Shown in pieces: positions 1 to 8,051 of a stretch of DNA of 64,000 bases. The stretch's first letter is position 1, and each line of letters starts with the position of its first letter. A program made the position numbers and the translations under genes. The DNA comes from Pseudomonadota bacterium (lineage in GTDB: Bacteria; Desulfobacterota; Desulfobulbia; Desulfobulbales; CALZHT01). The notes under the pieces were generated by a model, which was not told the origin of the DNA, did not search any database, and worked only from the letters and a program-made list of their open reading frames with translations. Where the stretch lies: positions 1 to 64,000 of the forward strand of contig JAHJJF010000065.1 of the NCBI GenBank assembly GCA_018823135.1, written 5' to 3'.

Positions 1-604
1 ACATGGTCTCAACATCAATGGCAAGGGTGCGCAGCCCGAGACAGTCGCCGGGCTGACAATTACAGATGGCGCCGATAAAGGGGGTGATCATCGTCCAGAT
101 CGTGTGCACTGCGCCGTCTTTTTCCAGGGCCTGCATCTGGCTGATTGCCGCCTCCGGGCTGAGGCTCTCAAGGCCCATGTCCGGCGCCTTGCCGAAATAA
201 CCCATATCCAGATCCTGATACCAGGTTTCAGGGGTATAGCTGACACTGTAGCAGCAGCGATTCTCTTTCTTCAGCGCCGCCCAGCGACAGGCGCAGGGCA
301 TCCTGACCACTGTTGCCGCCCGTCCGACAATTTCCCTGATATCCTCCATGGTCACCACCTGGCCGAAATGCTCCTCTTCGGCCTTGCCTACCATCTGGCG
401 TACCAGGCGATCCGGCAGACGTTTCTTTTTTTGATAGATGGTTTCCAGCCGCCCGATGGTGACGATCCCTTCTTCAATGGTGTTAGTGAAAAAATCTCTG
501 ATATACTTGCGACGATTAAGATCGGCCATCAGGTCATTGGCATAATTTGCCGCATTCTTAAACCAGACCTTGCCATCGCCATGCTTGGTACAAAATTCAC
601 ACAT
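1..604 (-). CDS. Cys-rich ferredoxin-like conserved protein, 3' end outside window
   Basis: An open frame starts at ATG 604 and runs without a stop off the left edge (201 codons seen). GGAG lies 10 nt upstream of the start. The protein opens MCEFCTKHGDGKVWF and later carries the Cys clusters CACRW, RCC and CNCQPGDC, so it probably binds a metal or an Fe-S cluster. No transmembrane segment or signal peptide is visible. Proteins with this opening occur in anaerobic deltaproteobacteria and are often named 4Fe-4S ferredoxin-like, from memory; the function is not known to me. The next gene upstream (yciH) is on the same strand 80 bp away and may be co-transcribed. The C-terminal length cannot be judged. 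Confidence 0.75.
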   Translation of the reverse strand, partial: MCEFCTKHGDGKVWFKNAANYANDLMADLNRRKYIRDFFTNTIEEGIVTIGRLETIYQKKKRLPDRLVRQMVGKAEEEHFGQVVTMEDIREIVGRAATVVRMPCACRWAALKKENRCCYSVSYTPETWYQDLDMGYFGKAPDMGLESLSPEAAISQMQALEKDGAVHTIWTMITPFIGAICNCQPGDCLGLRTLAIDVETM

Positions 605-683
605 TGTGCAACTGCTCCTTCAGAATACAAGGTTTCAGGGCTTGCATTGTTGCGAAAACAGAATCGCCATTCTGCCTGATTAG

Positions 684-1047
684 TCAGCCTCCTGCGAGTT
701 TAACCTTGAACCCTTGCTTTACCAGCATTTCCATTAAGACATCGCGATGATCGCCCTGAATCTCGATCACGCCGTTTTTGATCGAGCCGCCGGAACCGCA
801 TTTCCGTTTGAGTTGTCCGGCCAGTTCCTTGAGTCCGTCCTTATCCAATGACAGACCGGAAATCAACGATACCCCGCTGCCCTTACGCCCTTTGGTTTCA
901 CGACTGATTCTGACAATCCCGTCACCCGCAGGGAGGCTCTTCTTGCTGCAGCAGCATTGCCCGGCCGGATGGCCGCAACCGGAACAGATCCGACCCCGGT
1001 CGGTGGAGTAAACCAGAACACTGTTTTTTATACTTTTTTTTTGCCAT
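684..1047 (-). CDS. yciH: SUI1/YciH translation-initiation-factor-like protein, frame interrupted at an A9 tract
   Basis: The conserved part is a SUI1/eIF1 domain: VYSTDRGRIC, then DGIVRISRETKGRKG, then KRKCGSGGS and IEIQGDHRD, ending KVKLAGG as in E. coli YciH. It also has an inserted Cys-rich stretch (CSGCGHP, CCC). The conserved frame has no ATG, GTG or TTG ahead of the domain. The best start is ATG 1047, with GAGG six bases before it. From there the frame reads MA then lysines across nine A's (1034-1042) and goes out of frame. Removing one A (or adding two) restores a product of about 120 residues beginning MAKKSIKNSVLVYSTDRG, a normal length for the family. This may be a sequencing error, a real mutation, or slippage on the A tract. 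An internal TTG at 866 would give only 60 residues. Confidence 0.7.
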
Positions 1048-1055
1048 TGGCATCC

Positions 1056-1118
1056 TCAGCCTTTCAAGGTCTCAATGCCCAGAAAAAACGTGCCGATCAC
1101 CGATACCGTTTTTTTCAT
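1056..1118 (-). pseudogene. 20-codon remnant resembling the small membrane protein at 2609-2800
   Basis: The frame reads MKKTVSVIGTFFLGIETLKG then stop. Its start context (GAGG, five bases, ATG, run of A) is nearly the same as that of the 63-residue protein at 2609-2800, which begins MKKPVSLIVMVFLIGV and ends RLEALKD. It looks like a copy that has lost its middle. It lies just upstream of yciH, so it could also be a short leader peptide. A functional role is not shown. Confidence 0.3.
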
Positions 1119-1274
1119 GTGAACCTCGTTAGAAAATGCCTAATTCTGAATATTGATGGCTTCGTAAAAAGTAAAAACCTGAATTATCGCCCTTCATGAT
1201 CTCAACAAGTTAGAAACAAAATTCACACCCGTCTCGTGATTTTCACGAAACCGACAATGTTTGACGAAGAAGTA

Positions 1275-1661
1275 TTATTGAGTCCTGTTTATTTCACTGA
1301 TCTGTTCATTGATCGTCCAGAAATCATAAATAATCCCAACGAGAAACAAACCGCCGGTGAACAGATAGATGAGTCCGGTCACCCACTTGCCGAGATAAAA
1401 CCGGTGTACGCCGAAAACCCCCAGAAAGGTAAGCAGTATCCAGGCGATATTATAATCAATGATCCCTGCTGTATAGGCAATGTCCGCTTTTCTGTTCATC
1501 GATGGGATCAGGAACAGGTCAACAATCCAGCCGATGAATAAAAGCCCCAGTGTAAAAAAATAAATGGTGCCGCTGATCGGCCGTCCAAAATAAAAGCGGT
1601 GCGCCCCGATGAATCCGAAAATCCAGAGCAGATACCCTATTACCGCACTATGTGTGTTCAT
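1275..1661 (-). CDS. TM2 domain protein, two tandem copies
   Basis: The 128-residue protein has two TM2 units. The first, at about residues 5-55, carries the hallmark GAHRFYFGRPISG followed by a second hydrophobic helix ending in IVDLF. The second, at about 70-120, carries GVHRFYLGKWVTG and ends GIIYDFW. Each unit is two membrane helices joined by a short turn, so four helices are expected in the inner membrane. The start at ATG 1661 has GAGGA close upstream. TM2 proteins are widespread and their bacterial role is unknown. It stands apart from the aldo/keto-reductase-like gene upstream by about 130 bp, which holds only a T-rich stretch. Confidence 0.85.
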   Translation of the reverse strand: MNTHSAVIGYLLWIFGFIGAHRFYFGRPISGTIYFFTLGLLFIGWIVDLFLIPSMNRKADIAYTAGIIDYNIAWILLTFLGVFGVHRFYLGKWVTGLIYLFTGGLFLVGIIYDFWTINEQISEINRTQ

Positions 1662-1789
1662 CGTTCATCCTCGTTCAACACAAATTCTTTTTTTTGAGAA
1701 ACTGCGGGGCACAAAACGAATAATGGGGCAGCCTCTTATCCTTGAGAAAAACACTTCCAGAAAACTGACAGATAGCTTGCTGATCCTGT

Positions 1790-2584
1790 TCACCCATGAA
1801 CATACCTGCCGATTCTTCGAATCCGTTCAATTTCCTCTTCTTCTAACGACCCGCGGTCCAGAAGCGCCAGATTTTCCTGCATCTGCTGCCGGTTTTTCGC
1901 ACCCATCATGCAGACATCAACCCCTGGATTTGCCAGGACGAACCCATAGCATTCCGCTGCGGTCAGAGGTTTTTCCCCTGCAGGCATCTTGCCCTTTTTA
2001 AGAAGATTACCCCAGTCCGTGGCAGTGAAAGAAACCATCCCCGACCGGTTTTCTTCAGGCAGGTGCGGAAAGATATCAACCTCCGCACCGGGATGCGCCG
2101 GGCTGTAACGGAAATGAAAGACATCGAAAATATCTTCCCTGGCGAGTTCCACAAAGAGCCTGCGGTTATGGCTGGTGATTCCCAGATGGCGCACCAGTCC
2201 CCGCTCTTTAAGTTGCAAAGCGCCGTCAATGACTTTCTGGGGCGGCCGTTTCGGAAAATAACCGAGAAGCAGAACATCGGTATAATCGGTTTTCAGGGTC
2301 TTGAGGCCGCGCTCAAGAAAAAACGTCGTAAGCGTCGATTGATGTGCATAGGTGAGCATGGACAAAATGAGTTGATCACGCTTTCCCTGTGCAACAATAT
2401 TTCTGACCGCATCGGCCATGGGTTTAGATCGACCCCGGATAAAGGTGCCCCAGGTAAAATAATTGCAGCCCCGCTCAAAGGCCTCTTCATAGGCTGCAGC
2501 CGGAGCGCCGAAACTCGATGAGATCCCCAGCCTGCCGGCTCTAAGCCCGGTCCTGCCAAGTGTTCTCTTCTGATGAAAATCCAT
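1790..2584 (-). CDS. Aldo/keto reductase family protein with unusual catalytic residues
   Basis: The 264-residue protein follows the AKR TIM-barrel pattern: RTLGRTGLRAGRLG at the N-terminus, then a GCNYF strand, a TDYTDVLLLGYF strand, RGLVRHLGITSHNRR, and a C-terminal GVDVCMMGAKN cofactor region. The canonical tetrad is not intact by eye. The usual DTA(x)xY after NYF is TWGTF, the lysine strand reads LILSMLTY, and the histidine after LLL is replaced by GY. It may be a reduced-activity or re-purposed AKR. The start ATG 2584 has GGAGGG ten bases upstream. It is co-directional with the small membrane protein gene downstream in sequence (2609-2800), which is transcribed first. Confidence 0.8.
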   Translation of the reverse strand: MDFHQKRTLGRTGLRAGRLGISSSFGAPAAAYEEAFERGCNYFTWGTFIRGRSKPMADAVRNIVAQGKRDQLILSMLTYAHQSTLTTFFLERGLKTLKTDYTDVLLLGYFPKRPPQKVIDGALQLKERGLVRHLGITSHNRRLFVELAREDIFDVFHFRYSPAHPGAEVDIFPHLPEENRSGMVSFTATDWGNLLKKGKMPAGEKPLTAAECYGFVLANPGVDVCMMGAKNRQQMQENLALLDRGSLEEEEIERIRRIGRYVHG

Positions 2585-2608
2585 GGAAAAGCCCTCCGCT
2601 CAAGATTT

Positions 2609-2800
2609 TCAGTCTTTCAGGGCTTCAAGTCTCAGGAGCACCGCAAGGACTGCCGGGCCGATTGTCCCTAAAATACTCATCCACAGGGGAATCTCGGAGC
2701 CGTCCACCGTAACCTGGACCTGAAACACCAGCCGCAAAAGATGCAGCAGTGACACCCCGATCAGAAAAACCATGACAATGAGAGATACCGGTTTTTTCAT
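2609..2800 (-). CDS. Small two-helix membrane protein
   Basis: This 63-residue protein has two hydrophobic stretches, at about residues 5-27 (SLIVMVFLIGVSLLHLLRLV) and 38-57, joined by a polar loop with VTVDGSEIP. The start ATG 2800 has GGAGG five bases upstream, a strong ribosome site. It ends 25 bp before the start of the aldo/keto-reductase-like gene, so the two are probably one transcript. I do not recognise a function. A shortened relative seems to lie at 1056-1118. Confidence 0.65.
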   Translation of the reverse strand: MKKPVSLIVMVFLIGVSLLHLLRLVFQVQVTVDGSEIPLWMSILGTIGPAVLAVLLRLEALKD

Positions 2801-2885
2801 GTGAGCCTCCTTTGTTATTGTAGCTGTTTAAACTCCACAATAAGACTTGAATTATTGTCTTTTTGAGTGGGAATCCGCAGGAGAA

Positions 2886-4046
2886 TTACCGCACCTCCAT
2901 GATCATCGGTTTGCGGCCGACTTTAATCTGCGACTCCAGAGTCATCGAGGCAGTGTTGATCCGGTTGAGCATGCCGTCGGCGGCGTTGAGCATGTAGAAG
3001 GAACCGTCAGATGCCATATAACCGGAGTGACCTTGTTTTGCACCTTTGCCCACTATGATGCTTCTCATCACTTCCTGTGCCGCCGTATCAATAACCGATA
3101 CGACGTTGTCATCGTGGCAGACCACAAAGGCTCTGCCGCCATCTTTGGTGAACATCGCGTGCCCGGCGCCCTTGCCCACCTGGATAGTTTTCACCAAAGT
3201 CATGGTGGCGGCATCTATGATGGCCATGGTCCGGCCACCTTCATTGCAGAGGTAAAAACTCTTGCCATCGGGACTGAAGACCCCGTGGTGACCGTCGGCC
3301 TTCTCCCCCTGGGCCATAGGTATATCAATGGCCTTGACGGTCCGGTCCGATGCGGCGTCAAGGATGGTGAGCGTCAGGGCGCTGTTTTTCCCCTTGCCAT
3401 GAATGACATAAATATACCTGCCCGTGAGGTCGGCAATGAAGTGATGGGTCGTGGCCTGGAGCGGCAGTGTCGCTGTGACCATAAGGGTCCCGGCATCGAT
3501 CTTCACCACGGTCTTGTTGACTTCGTCGCCGGCATAGACAAAGCGTCCGTCCACTGACCAGAAGGGATGTTTTATCCTGATGGTTTTCGCCCCTTCTCGG
3601 TCCGTGCCCACTGCAACGCTGCCCAGAATCCGATCGCTGGCCGTATCAATAAAGGTAATCAGGAGGGCGTCCTTATAGCCCACCGCCAGGGTCCTGCCAT
3701 CAGGAGACAGGGCAAACTGCATGGAGGTGGCTGGCAACGGGATGGTTTTCAGCACCGTAAAGGAATTGCCGTCGATCACTGTCAGGCTTGGTTCGCCCCG
3801 GTTGTTGACATACCCCTTACCCTCAACAGTGAAGACCAGTGCGTGGGGGATCTTGCCGGTGTCCAGGGTCTTGACCACCTTTTCCGTTTCAAGATCCACC
3901 ACCATCAGATTATTGTCGTCCTCGTTGGTGACATAGGCATAACGACCCTGTTGCCCGTCCATCCCCGCCTGCGCCATCCCGACGCAGAAAAAACCGACAA
4001 CCGCCACCACTGACCAGAAAATCAAATAATTATTCTTCATTCCCAA
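2886..4046 (-). CDS. Periplasmic YVTN/YncE-type beta-propeller protein
   Basis: The 386-residue protein starts with a signal peptide (hydrophobic residues about 7-27, ending GMAQAG). It then carries repeated propeller blades with motifs such as YAYVTNEDDNNLMVVDL, KVVKTLDTGKIPH, SPDGRTLAVGY, FIDTASDRILGSV and IDAATMTLVKTIQVGKG. These are YVTN-type seven-blade repeats, usually extracytoplasmic and often linked to redox or metal proteins, though substrates are rarely known. The start ATG 4046 has AAGGAG about ten bases upstream. It is a single gene between two stretches without genes on its own strand. The function is unassigned. Confidence 0.85.
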   Translation of the reverse strand: MGMKNNYLIFWSVVAVVGFFCVGMAQAGMDGQQGRYAYVTNEDDNNLMVVDLETEKVVKTLDTGKIPHALVFTVEGKGYVNNRGEPSLTVIDGNSFTVLKTIPLPATSMQFALSPDGRTLAVGYKDALLITFIDTASDRILGSVAVGTDREGAKTIRIKHPFWSVDGRFVYAGDEVNKTVVKIDAGTLMVTATLPLQATTHHFIADLTGRYIYVIHGKGKNSALTLTILDAASDRTVKAIDIPMAQGEKADGHHGVFSPDGKSFYLCNEGGRTMAIIDAATMTLVKTIQVGKGAGHAMFTKDGGRAFVVCHDDNVVSVIDTAAQEVMRSIIVGKGAKQGHSGYMASDGSFYMLNAADGMLNRINTASMTLESQIKVGRKPMIMEVR

Positions 4047-4561
4047 CTCACTCCTTAGAGAACTCCAAGGTTTGTTTTATTACCCTGAAAAAAACAGGAC
4101 AACATTTTATCAATGAATCATTCATCTCATCTTCTGGGCCAGATACTCTTTCATCTGGATAATGGTCGCCGGACTGCCACTGTTTTTTCTCAACTCGGGT
4201 CTTGATCGTTTGCTCCGGGATGCCTTGAAAAGATGAATGAAATAATACTGGAACGGCTGCACCCTTACCCTTGGCGGCAGAGGCTGAAAACAATCTATAC
4301 CCGGAATCATTTCAGGTCAATGACTATGACAGGAGAAGTGAACCGAGCCAAGAGACGAGCAGGGAAAATCAATATTTCTGGGTCAGCTTTTTCCCCGGCT
4401 TTAATCTTTTCAATAAAAATAACCTTGCAGCAGCCAGGCTGCCATGCTAAAAAACTCCCTTTTTCAATCATAAACAAATGATTATCGGTTATCACCCCGC
4501 AACCCCATGACCTTGCGGAATCTTCCTTTATATTTTTTTCTTTTAATGACGAGACCTGTTG
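4047..4561. other. Intergenic region between divergently read genes
   Basis: About 515 bp separate the propeller gene (minus) from the ABC-F gene (plus). The stretch should hold both promoters, but no convincing -35/-10 pair was seen. A minus-strand open frame of 62 codons (4122-4310, ending ATIIQMKEYLAQKMR) lacks a ribosome site and any recognised relative. I treat it as non-coding. Confidence 0.4.
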
Positions 4562-6193
4562 ATGATCCACCTGACCAATATCAGCAAACAACATGGCAAC
4601 CAGATCCTCTTTGCCAATGCCAGCTTTCAGATTCTGCCCGGGGTGCGCACCGGCCTGGTCGGTCCCAACGGCGCCGGCAAGAGTACCATCTTCCGGCTGA
4701 TCACCGGCGAGGAGGAGGCGGACCGCGGCGAAATCACCTGCGCCAAACGCACCGTTATCGGCCATTTCTCCCAGCAGGTCGGCGACATGGCCGGCCGCTC
4801 GGCCCTGGCGGAAACCATGGCCGCCGTCTCCCAGATCCTGGACCTGGGCCGGGAGATCAAGAAAATGGAGGCCGCCATGGCGCAGCCCATGGCCGACGAT
4901 GAACTGGCTGCATTGCTGGAACGTTACGGAAACGCCCAGGAGGAATTTGAGCACCGGGGCGGCTATGATCTGGAAACCCGGGCCCAGAGCGTGCTCACCG
5001 GCCTCGGCATCGGCCCCGACGATTTTAACCGGCCGGTGGAATCATTCAGCGGCGGCTGGAAGATGCGCATTGCTCTCGCCAAAATACTGACCATCAACCC
5101 CGATGTCCTGCTGCTGGACGAACCCACCAACCATCTGGACATCGAGTCCATCGTCTGGCTCGAGGAGTGGCTCAAGAACGAATTCAAGGGGGCGGTGCTG
5201 ATGACCAGCCATGACCGGACCTTCATGAACTCCATTGTCAGCCGGATCATCGAAGTGGCCAACCAGACGGTGACCACCTACAGCGGCAACTATGATTTCT
5301 ACCTGCGCGAACGGGAGATCCGCCGGGAGCAGCTTATCGCCAGCCACCGGCGCCAGCAGGAGATGCTGGCCAAGGAGGAGGAGTTCATTGCCCGCTTTGC
5401 CGCCCGGGCATCCCACGCCTCCCAGGTGCAGTCGCGGATTAAAAAGATTGAAAAAATCCAACGTATCGAACTGCCTGCCGAACAACGGGTCATGCGCTTT
5501 GAATTTGCCGAGCCGCCCCGGAGCGGCGACGATGTGGTTGCCATGGCAGACCTTGCCAAGACCTGGCCGGCTGACGGCGACAGCAGTGAAAAACCCGTGT
5601 TCAGCGGCGTCTCAGGAATGATCCGCCGCCAGGAAAAAATCGCCGTGGTGGGAGTCAACGGCGCCGGCAAATCCACCTTTCTCAAGGTTCTGGCCGGCAG
5701 GACCGAGCCCACCACCGGCAGCGTCACTCTCGGCGCCAATGTCGCGGTGGGCTATTTCAGCCAGCATTCCATGGATGTCCTGGATGGCAACCGTACCGTA
5801 TTCGAGACCGTACAGGACGTAATGCCCCAGGCCAACATCGGCACGGTGCGCAACCTCTGCGCCGCCTTTCTCTTCCAGGGCGACGATGCCGACAAACGCA
5901 TCGCCCAGCTCTCAGGCGGCGAAAAAAGCCGGGTGGTCCTGGCCACCCTTCTGGCCCGCCCTTTAAACTTCCTGATCCTCGACGAACCCACCAACCATCT
6001 GGACCTGCAATCCCGCGAGATCCTGCTTGAGGCGCTGCAGAAATTCACCGGTACCGTGGTCCTGGTGAGCCACGACCGCCATTTTCTGCGTTCTCTGGTG
6101 GACCATGTCATGGAAATCGACCACGGTGAGATGCGCCTGTTCGGCGGCGACTACGAATATTACCTGCAGAAGTCGGCAAGCATGAAGTCTTGA
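4562..6193 (+). CDS. ABC-F family ATPase (Uup/YheS/EttA-like)
   Basis: This 543-residue protein has two ABC ATPase domains and no membrane part. Domain 1 has Walker A GPNGAGKST (residues 34-42), signature SGGWKMR and Walker B LLLDEPTNHLD. Domain 2 has GVNGAGKST, SGGEKSR and LILDEPTNHLD. The linker between them is charged and helical (REIRREQLIASHRRQQ), as in ABC-F proteins that act at the ribosomal E site, or in antibiotic protection and translation control. The start was placed at ATG 4562 rather than TTG 4559, because MIHLTNISK aligns with the family start. It is a lone gene, ending before a convergent two-CW gene. The exact ABC-F subgroup was not determined. Confidence 0.93.
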   Translation: MIHLTNISKQHGNQILFANASFQILPGVRTGLVGPNGAGKSTIFRLITGEEEADRGEITCAKRTVIGHFSQQVGDMAGRSALAETMAAVSQILDLGREIKKMEAAMAQPMADDELAALLERYGNAQEEFEHRGGYDLETRAQSVLTGLGIGPDDFNRPVESFSGGWKMRIALAKILTINPDVLLLDEPTNHLDIESIVWLEEWLKNEFKGAVLMTSHDRTFMNSIVSRIIEVANQTVTTYSGNYDFYLREREIRREQLIASHRRQQEMLAKEEEFIARFAARASHASQVQSRIKKIEKIQRIELPAEQRVMRFEFAEPPRSGDDVVAMADLAKTWPADGDSSEKPVFSGVSGMIRRQEKIAVVGVNGAGKSTFLKVLAGRTEPTTGSVTLGANVAVGYFSQHSMDVLDGNRTVFETVQDVMPQANIGTVRNLCAAFLFQGDDADKRIAQLSGGEKSRVVLATLLARPLNFLILDEPTNHLDLQSREILLEALQKFTGTVVLVSHDRHFLRSLVDHVMEIDHGEMRLFGGDYEYYLQKSASMKS

Positions 6194-6261
6194 TTTTCAG
6201 ACGAAAAACAGGCCAGCGCCAGGAGCCCCGAATACCGGGGGCAAGGGAATGGGAGTGCAGC

Positions 6262-6564
6262 TTATTTCTTCAATCTGATCAGAATATCCGTGGTGCTGGT
6301 CCAGGTATTGCCTTCCTCATTTTTGACCAGCTCAAAAAATTTACAATGCAGGCAATCATTGATTTTTCTGGCAAAGGTTCCCTGCACCTTCCCGAAACAC
6401 ATGGTGCCGGCCACAGCCCAGCAAGACCTGCCGGCATTTTTACCCTGGTTGATATTATTCAGTTTCTGCTCCTGAGGCACCGGACAGATCCCTAACTCGT
6501 CCGCATTTAAACCTCCTGGCTCGCGACCGCATTCCATTATTTCCCAGCAGTTTTTCTTTTTCAT
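6262..6564 (-). CDS. Two-CW domain protein
   Basis: The roughly 100-residue protein begins MKKKNCWEIMECGRE and has a second CW motif in GRSCWAVAGTMCFG, followed by CLHCKFFELVKNEEG. Paired CW motifs with four or more additional cysteines define the two-CW domain, common in Desulfobacterota and often found alone or beside sensor domains. A redox or metal-binding role is likely but unproven. The start could also be GTG 6573, three codons upstream; neither has a strong ribosome site. A second member lies at 44138-44386. It converges with the ABC-F gene. Confidence 0.8.
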   Translation of the reverse strand: MKKKNCWEIMECGREPGGLNADELGICPVPQEQKLNNINQGKNAGRSCWAVAGTMCFGKVQGTFARKINDCLHCKFFELVKNEEGNTWTSTTDILIRLKK

Positions 6565-6684
6565 CCTGCTCACGGTTTATTGTTCATTGTGAATACCACA
6601 AATTTCCGGCCATGACGGTGACAAAAAGGAGGGATGGCATGGCATCCTGCTCCTTGCGTTGAAACTCGAAAGAAACCTGGTTGT

Positions 6685-7755
6685 TCATTGATCTGTTTTC
6701 ATTGGTTTGTCAAAATGCACATCCAGCTGCGGAAAAGGAATGGTGACGCCCTGTTCCCTGAAGGCATGATAAACGGCAGTGAGAAGATTGTGGGTCTGGA
6801 GCCCCTTGACACTGGGTTCATGGACCCAGACCAGGAGTTCGAAATCAAGCGAAGAATTATTAAAGGCGCGCAGACGAACCCGGGGAGCAGGATCTGTCAC
6901 CACGCTGGAATTGGCTGCGGCAACCTCCAGCAGGACATTTTCCACTTTTTCAAGATCGCTGCCATAGGCCACTCCCACCGGAATCCTGATCCGGAAGCGG
7001 GGTTCCGGGGCACTCTCGTTGACGATCTTTGAATTGGCCATAATGGAATTCGGGATAGTGACCAGCACATCGTCCCTGGTCTTGATGCGGGTTGAACGGA
7101 TTCCCACCTCCACAACCTCGCCGCGTTCGCTGGAATCAAGAATGATATAATCTCCCACCTTGAAGGTTTTGTCGAGGAAGATGCTGATCCCGCCAAAAAA
7201 GTTGGCAAGGGTATCCTTAGCTGCCAGAGCCACCGCGATTCCTGCGATCCCCGCGGAGGCAAAAAGCGGCGTCAGGTCCAACTTCCAGATGGAAAGCATC
7301 CAGAACAAACCGAGAATCACCAGGAGTACACGCAGGATATTTTTGGACATGTAAAAAAAATCACTGCCGATCTTGCCGCGGGAAAGAATCTTATCTGCGC
7401 TCTGATGTGCCAGGACATTGAAAATCCGGATCAGGGCGATCAGCCAGACGAACACAATTGTTGTCTTAGTCAAAGACGGCAGCACGGTCTGCCATGGCGC
7501 CGGCAGGACACCCAAAACCAGCGCATGGAGAATGCCAAGGGAAAAAATCGTCCAGAGCACCGGGGCATGGAGCAGGGCTATGAGGGTATCATCGACTTCC
7601 ATACTGGTGCGCCGCGCCAGTCGCATTACCCCCTGAATAATGAAGAGATCGGCAACCTTGGCGCCAACAGCGTAGATGATGACGATGGACAACTGCTTTA
7701 ACAGAAGATTTTCTTCGATAATCTGATAATGTTCCAGTAATGATGCAATATCCAT
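6685..7755 (-). CDS. MscS family small-conductance mechanosensitive channel
   Basis: The 356-residue protein has about four N-terminal hydrophobic helices (residues 15-170). The pore-type helix that follows is rich in Gly and Ala (FASAGIAGIAVALAAKDTLANFFGG), then comes the beta domain GDYIILDSSERGEVVEVGIRSTRI and VTIPNSIMANSKIVNES. These are hallmark MscS sequences. The channel opens under membrane tension to release solutes after a drop in outside osmolarity. The start ATG 7755 is preceded by GGGGA. It lies about 300 bp from a divergent flavoprotein gene. Confidence 0.93.
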   Translation of the reverse strand: MDIASLLEHYQIIEENLLLKQLSIVIIYAVGAKVADLFIIQGVMRLARRTSMEVDDTLIALLHAPVLWTIFSLGILHALVLGVLPAPWQTVLPSLTKTTIVFVWLIALIRIFNVLAHQSADKILSRGKIGSDFFYMSKNILRVLLVILGLFWMLSIWKLDLTPLFASAGIAGIAVALAAKDTLANFFGGISIFLDKTFKVGDYIILDSSERGEVVEVGIRSTRIKTRDDVLVTIPNSIMANSKIVNESAPEPRFRIRIPVGVAYGSDLEKVENVLLEVAAANSSVVTDPAPRVRLRAFNNSSLDFELLVWVHEPSVKGLQTHNLLTAVYHAFREQGVTIPFPQLDVHFDKPMKTDQ

Positions 7756-8051
7756 TTCATTCCCCGTTTTCTGTATTGTGCTTTCGCCTTAAAAAGATCG
7801 TAAACCCCGTCCTGATCATTTTTCCAAGGTTGTAACTGCCAACAATTTATACCCCACTCGCCTGGACATTTCCAGTCAATACTGACAACCACCCCGTCCC
7901 TGCAGGACTTGATCAAAAGCCCAGCCAAACAGTTTACCCAAAAAAATTATATCTATTCACTCCATTTCTCATTTGCACTTCTGCGCCTTTTCCGAATAGA
8001 CTTAATGCTATCTCCTCCTTACTAATTCAATATGACCTTGAGGTATGCAAA

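Noticed and set aside
104-679. 191-codon plus-strand open frame
   Set aside because: It lies antisense to the Cys-rich gene that starts at 604, and the minus-strand protein has consistent Cys motifs and a ribosome site.
4122-4310. 62-codon minus-strand frame in the gap before the ABC-F gene
   Set aside because: No ribosome site, no relative known, and composition like non-coding DNA.
7698-7928. 76-codon minus-strand frame overlapping the MscS start
   Set aside because: It overlaps a well-supported start in another frame and has no ribosome site.
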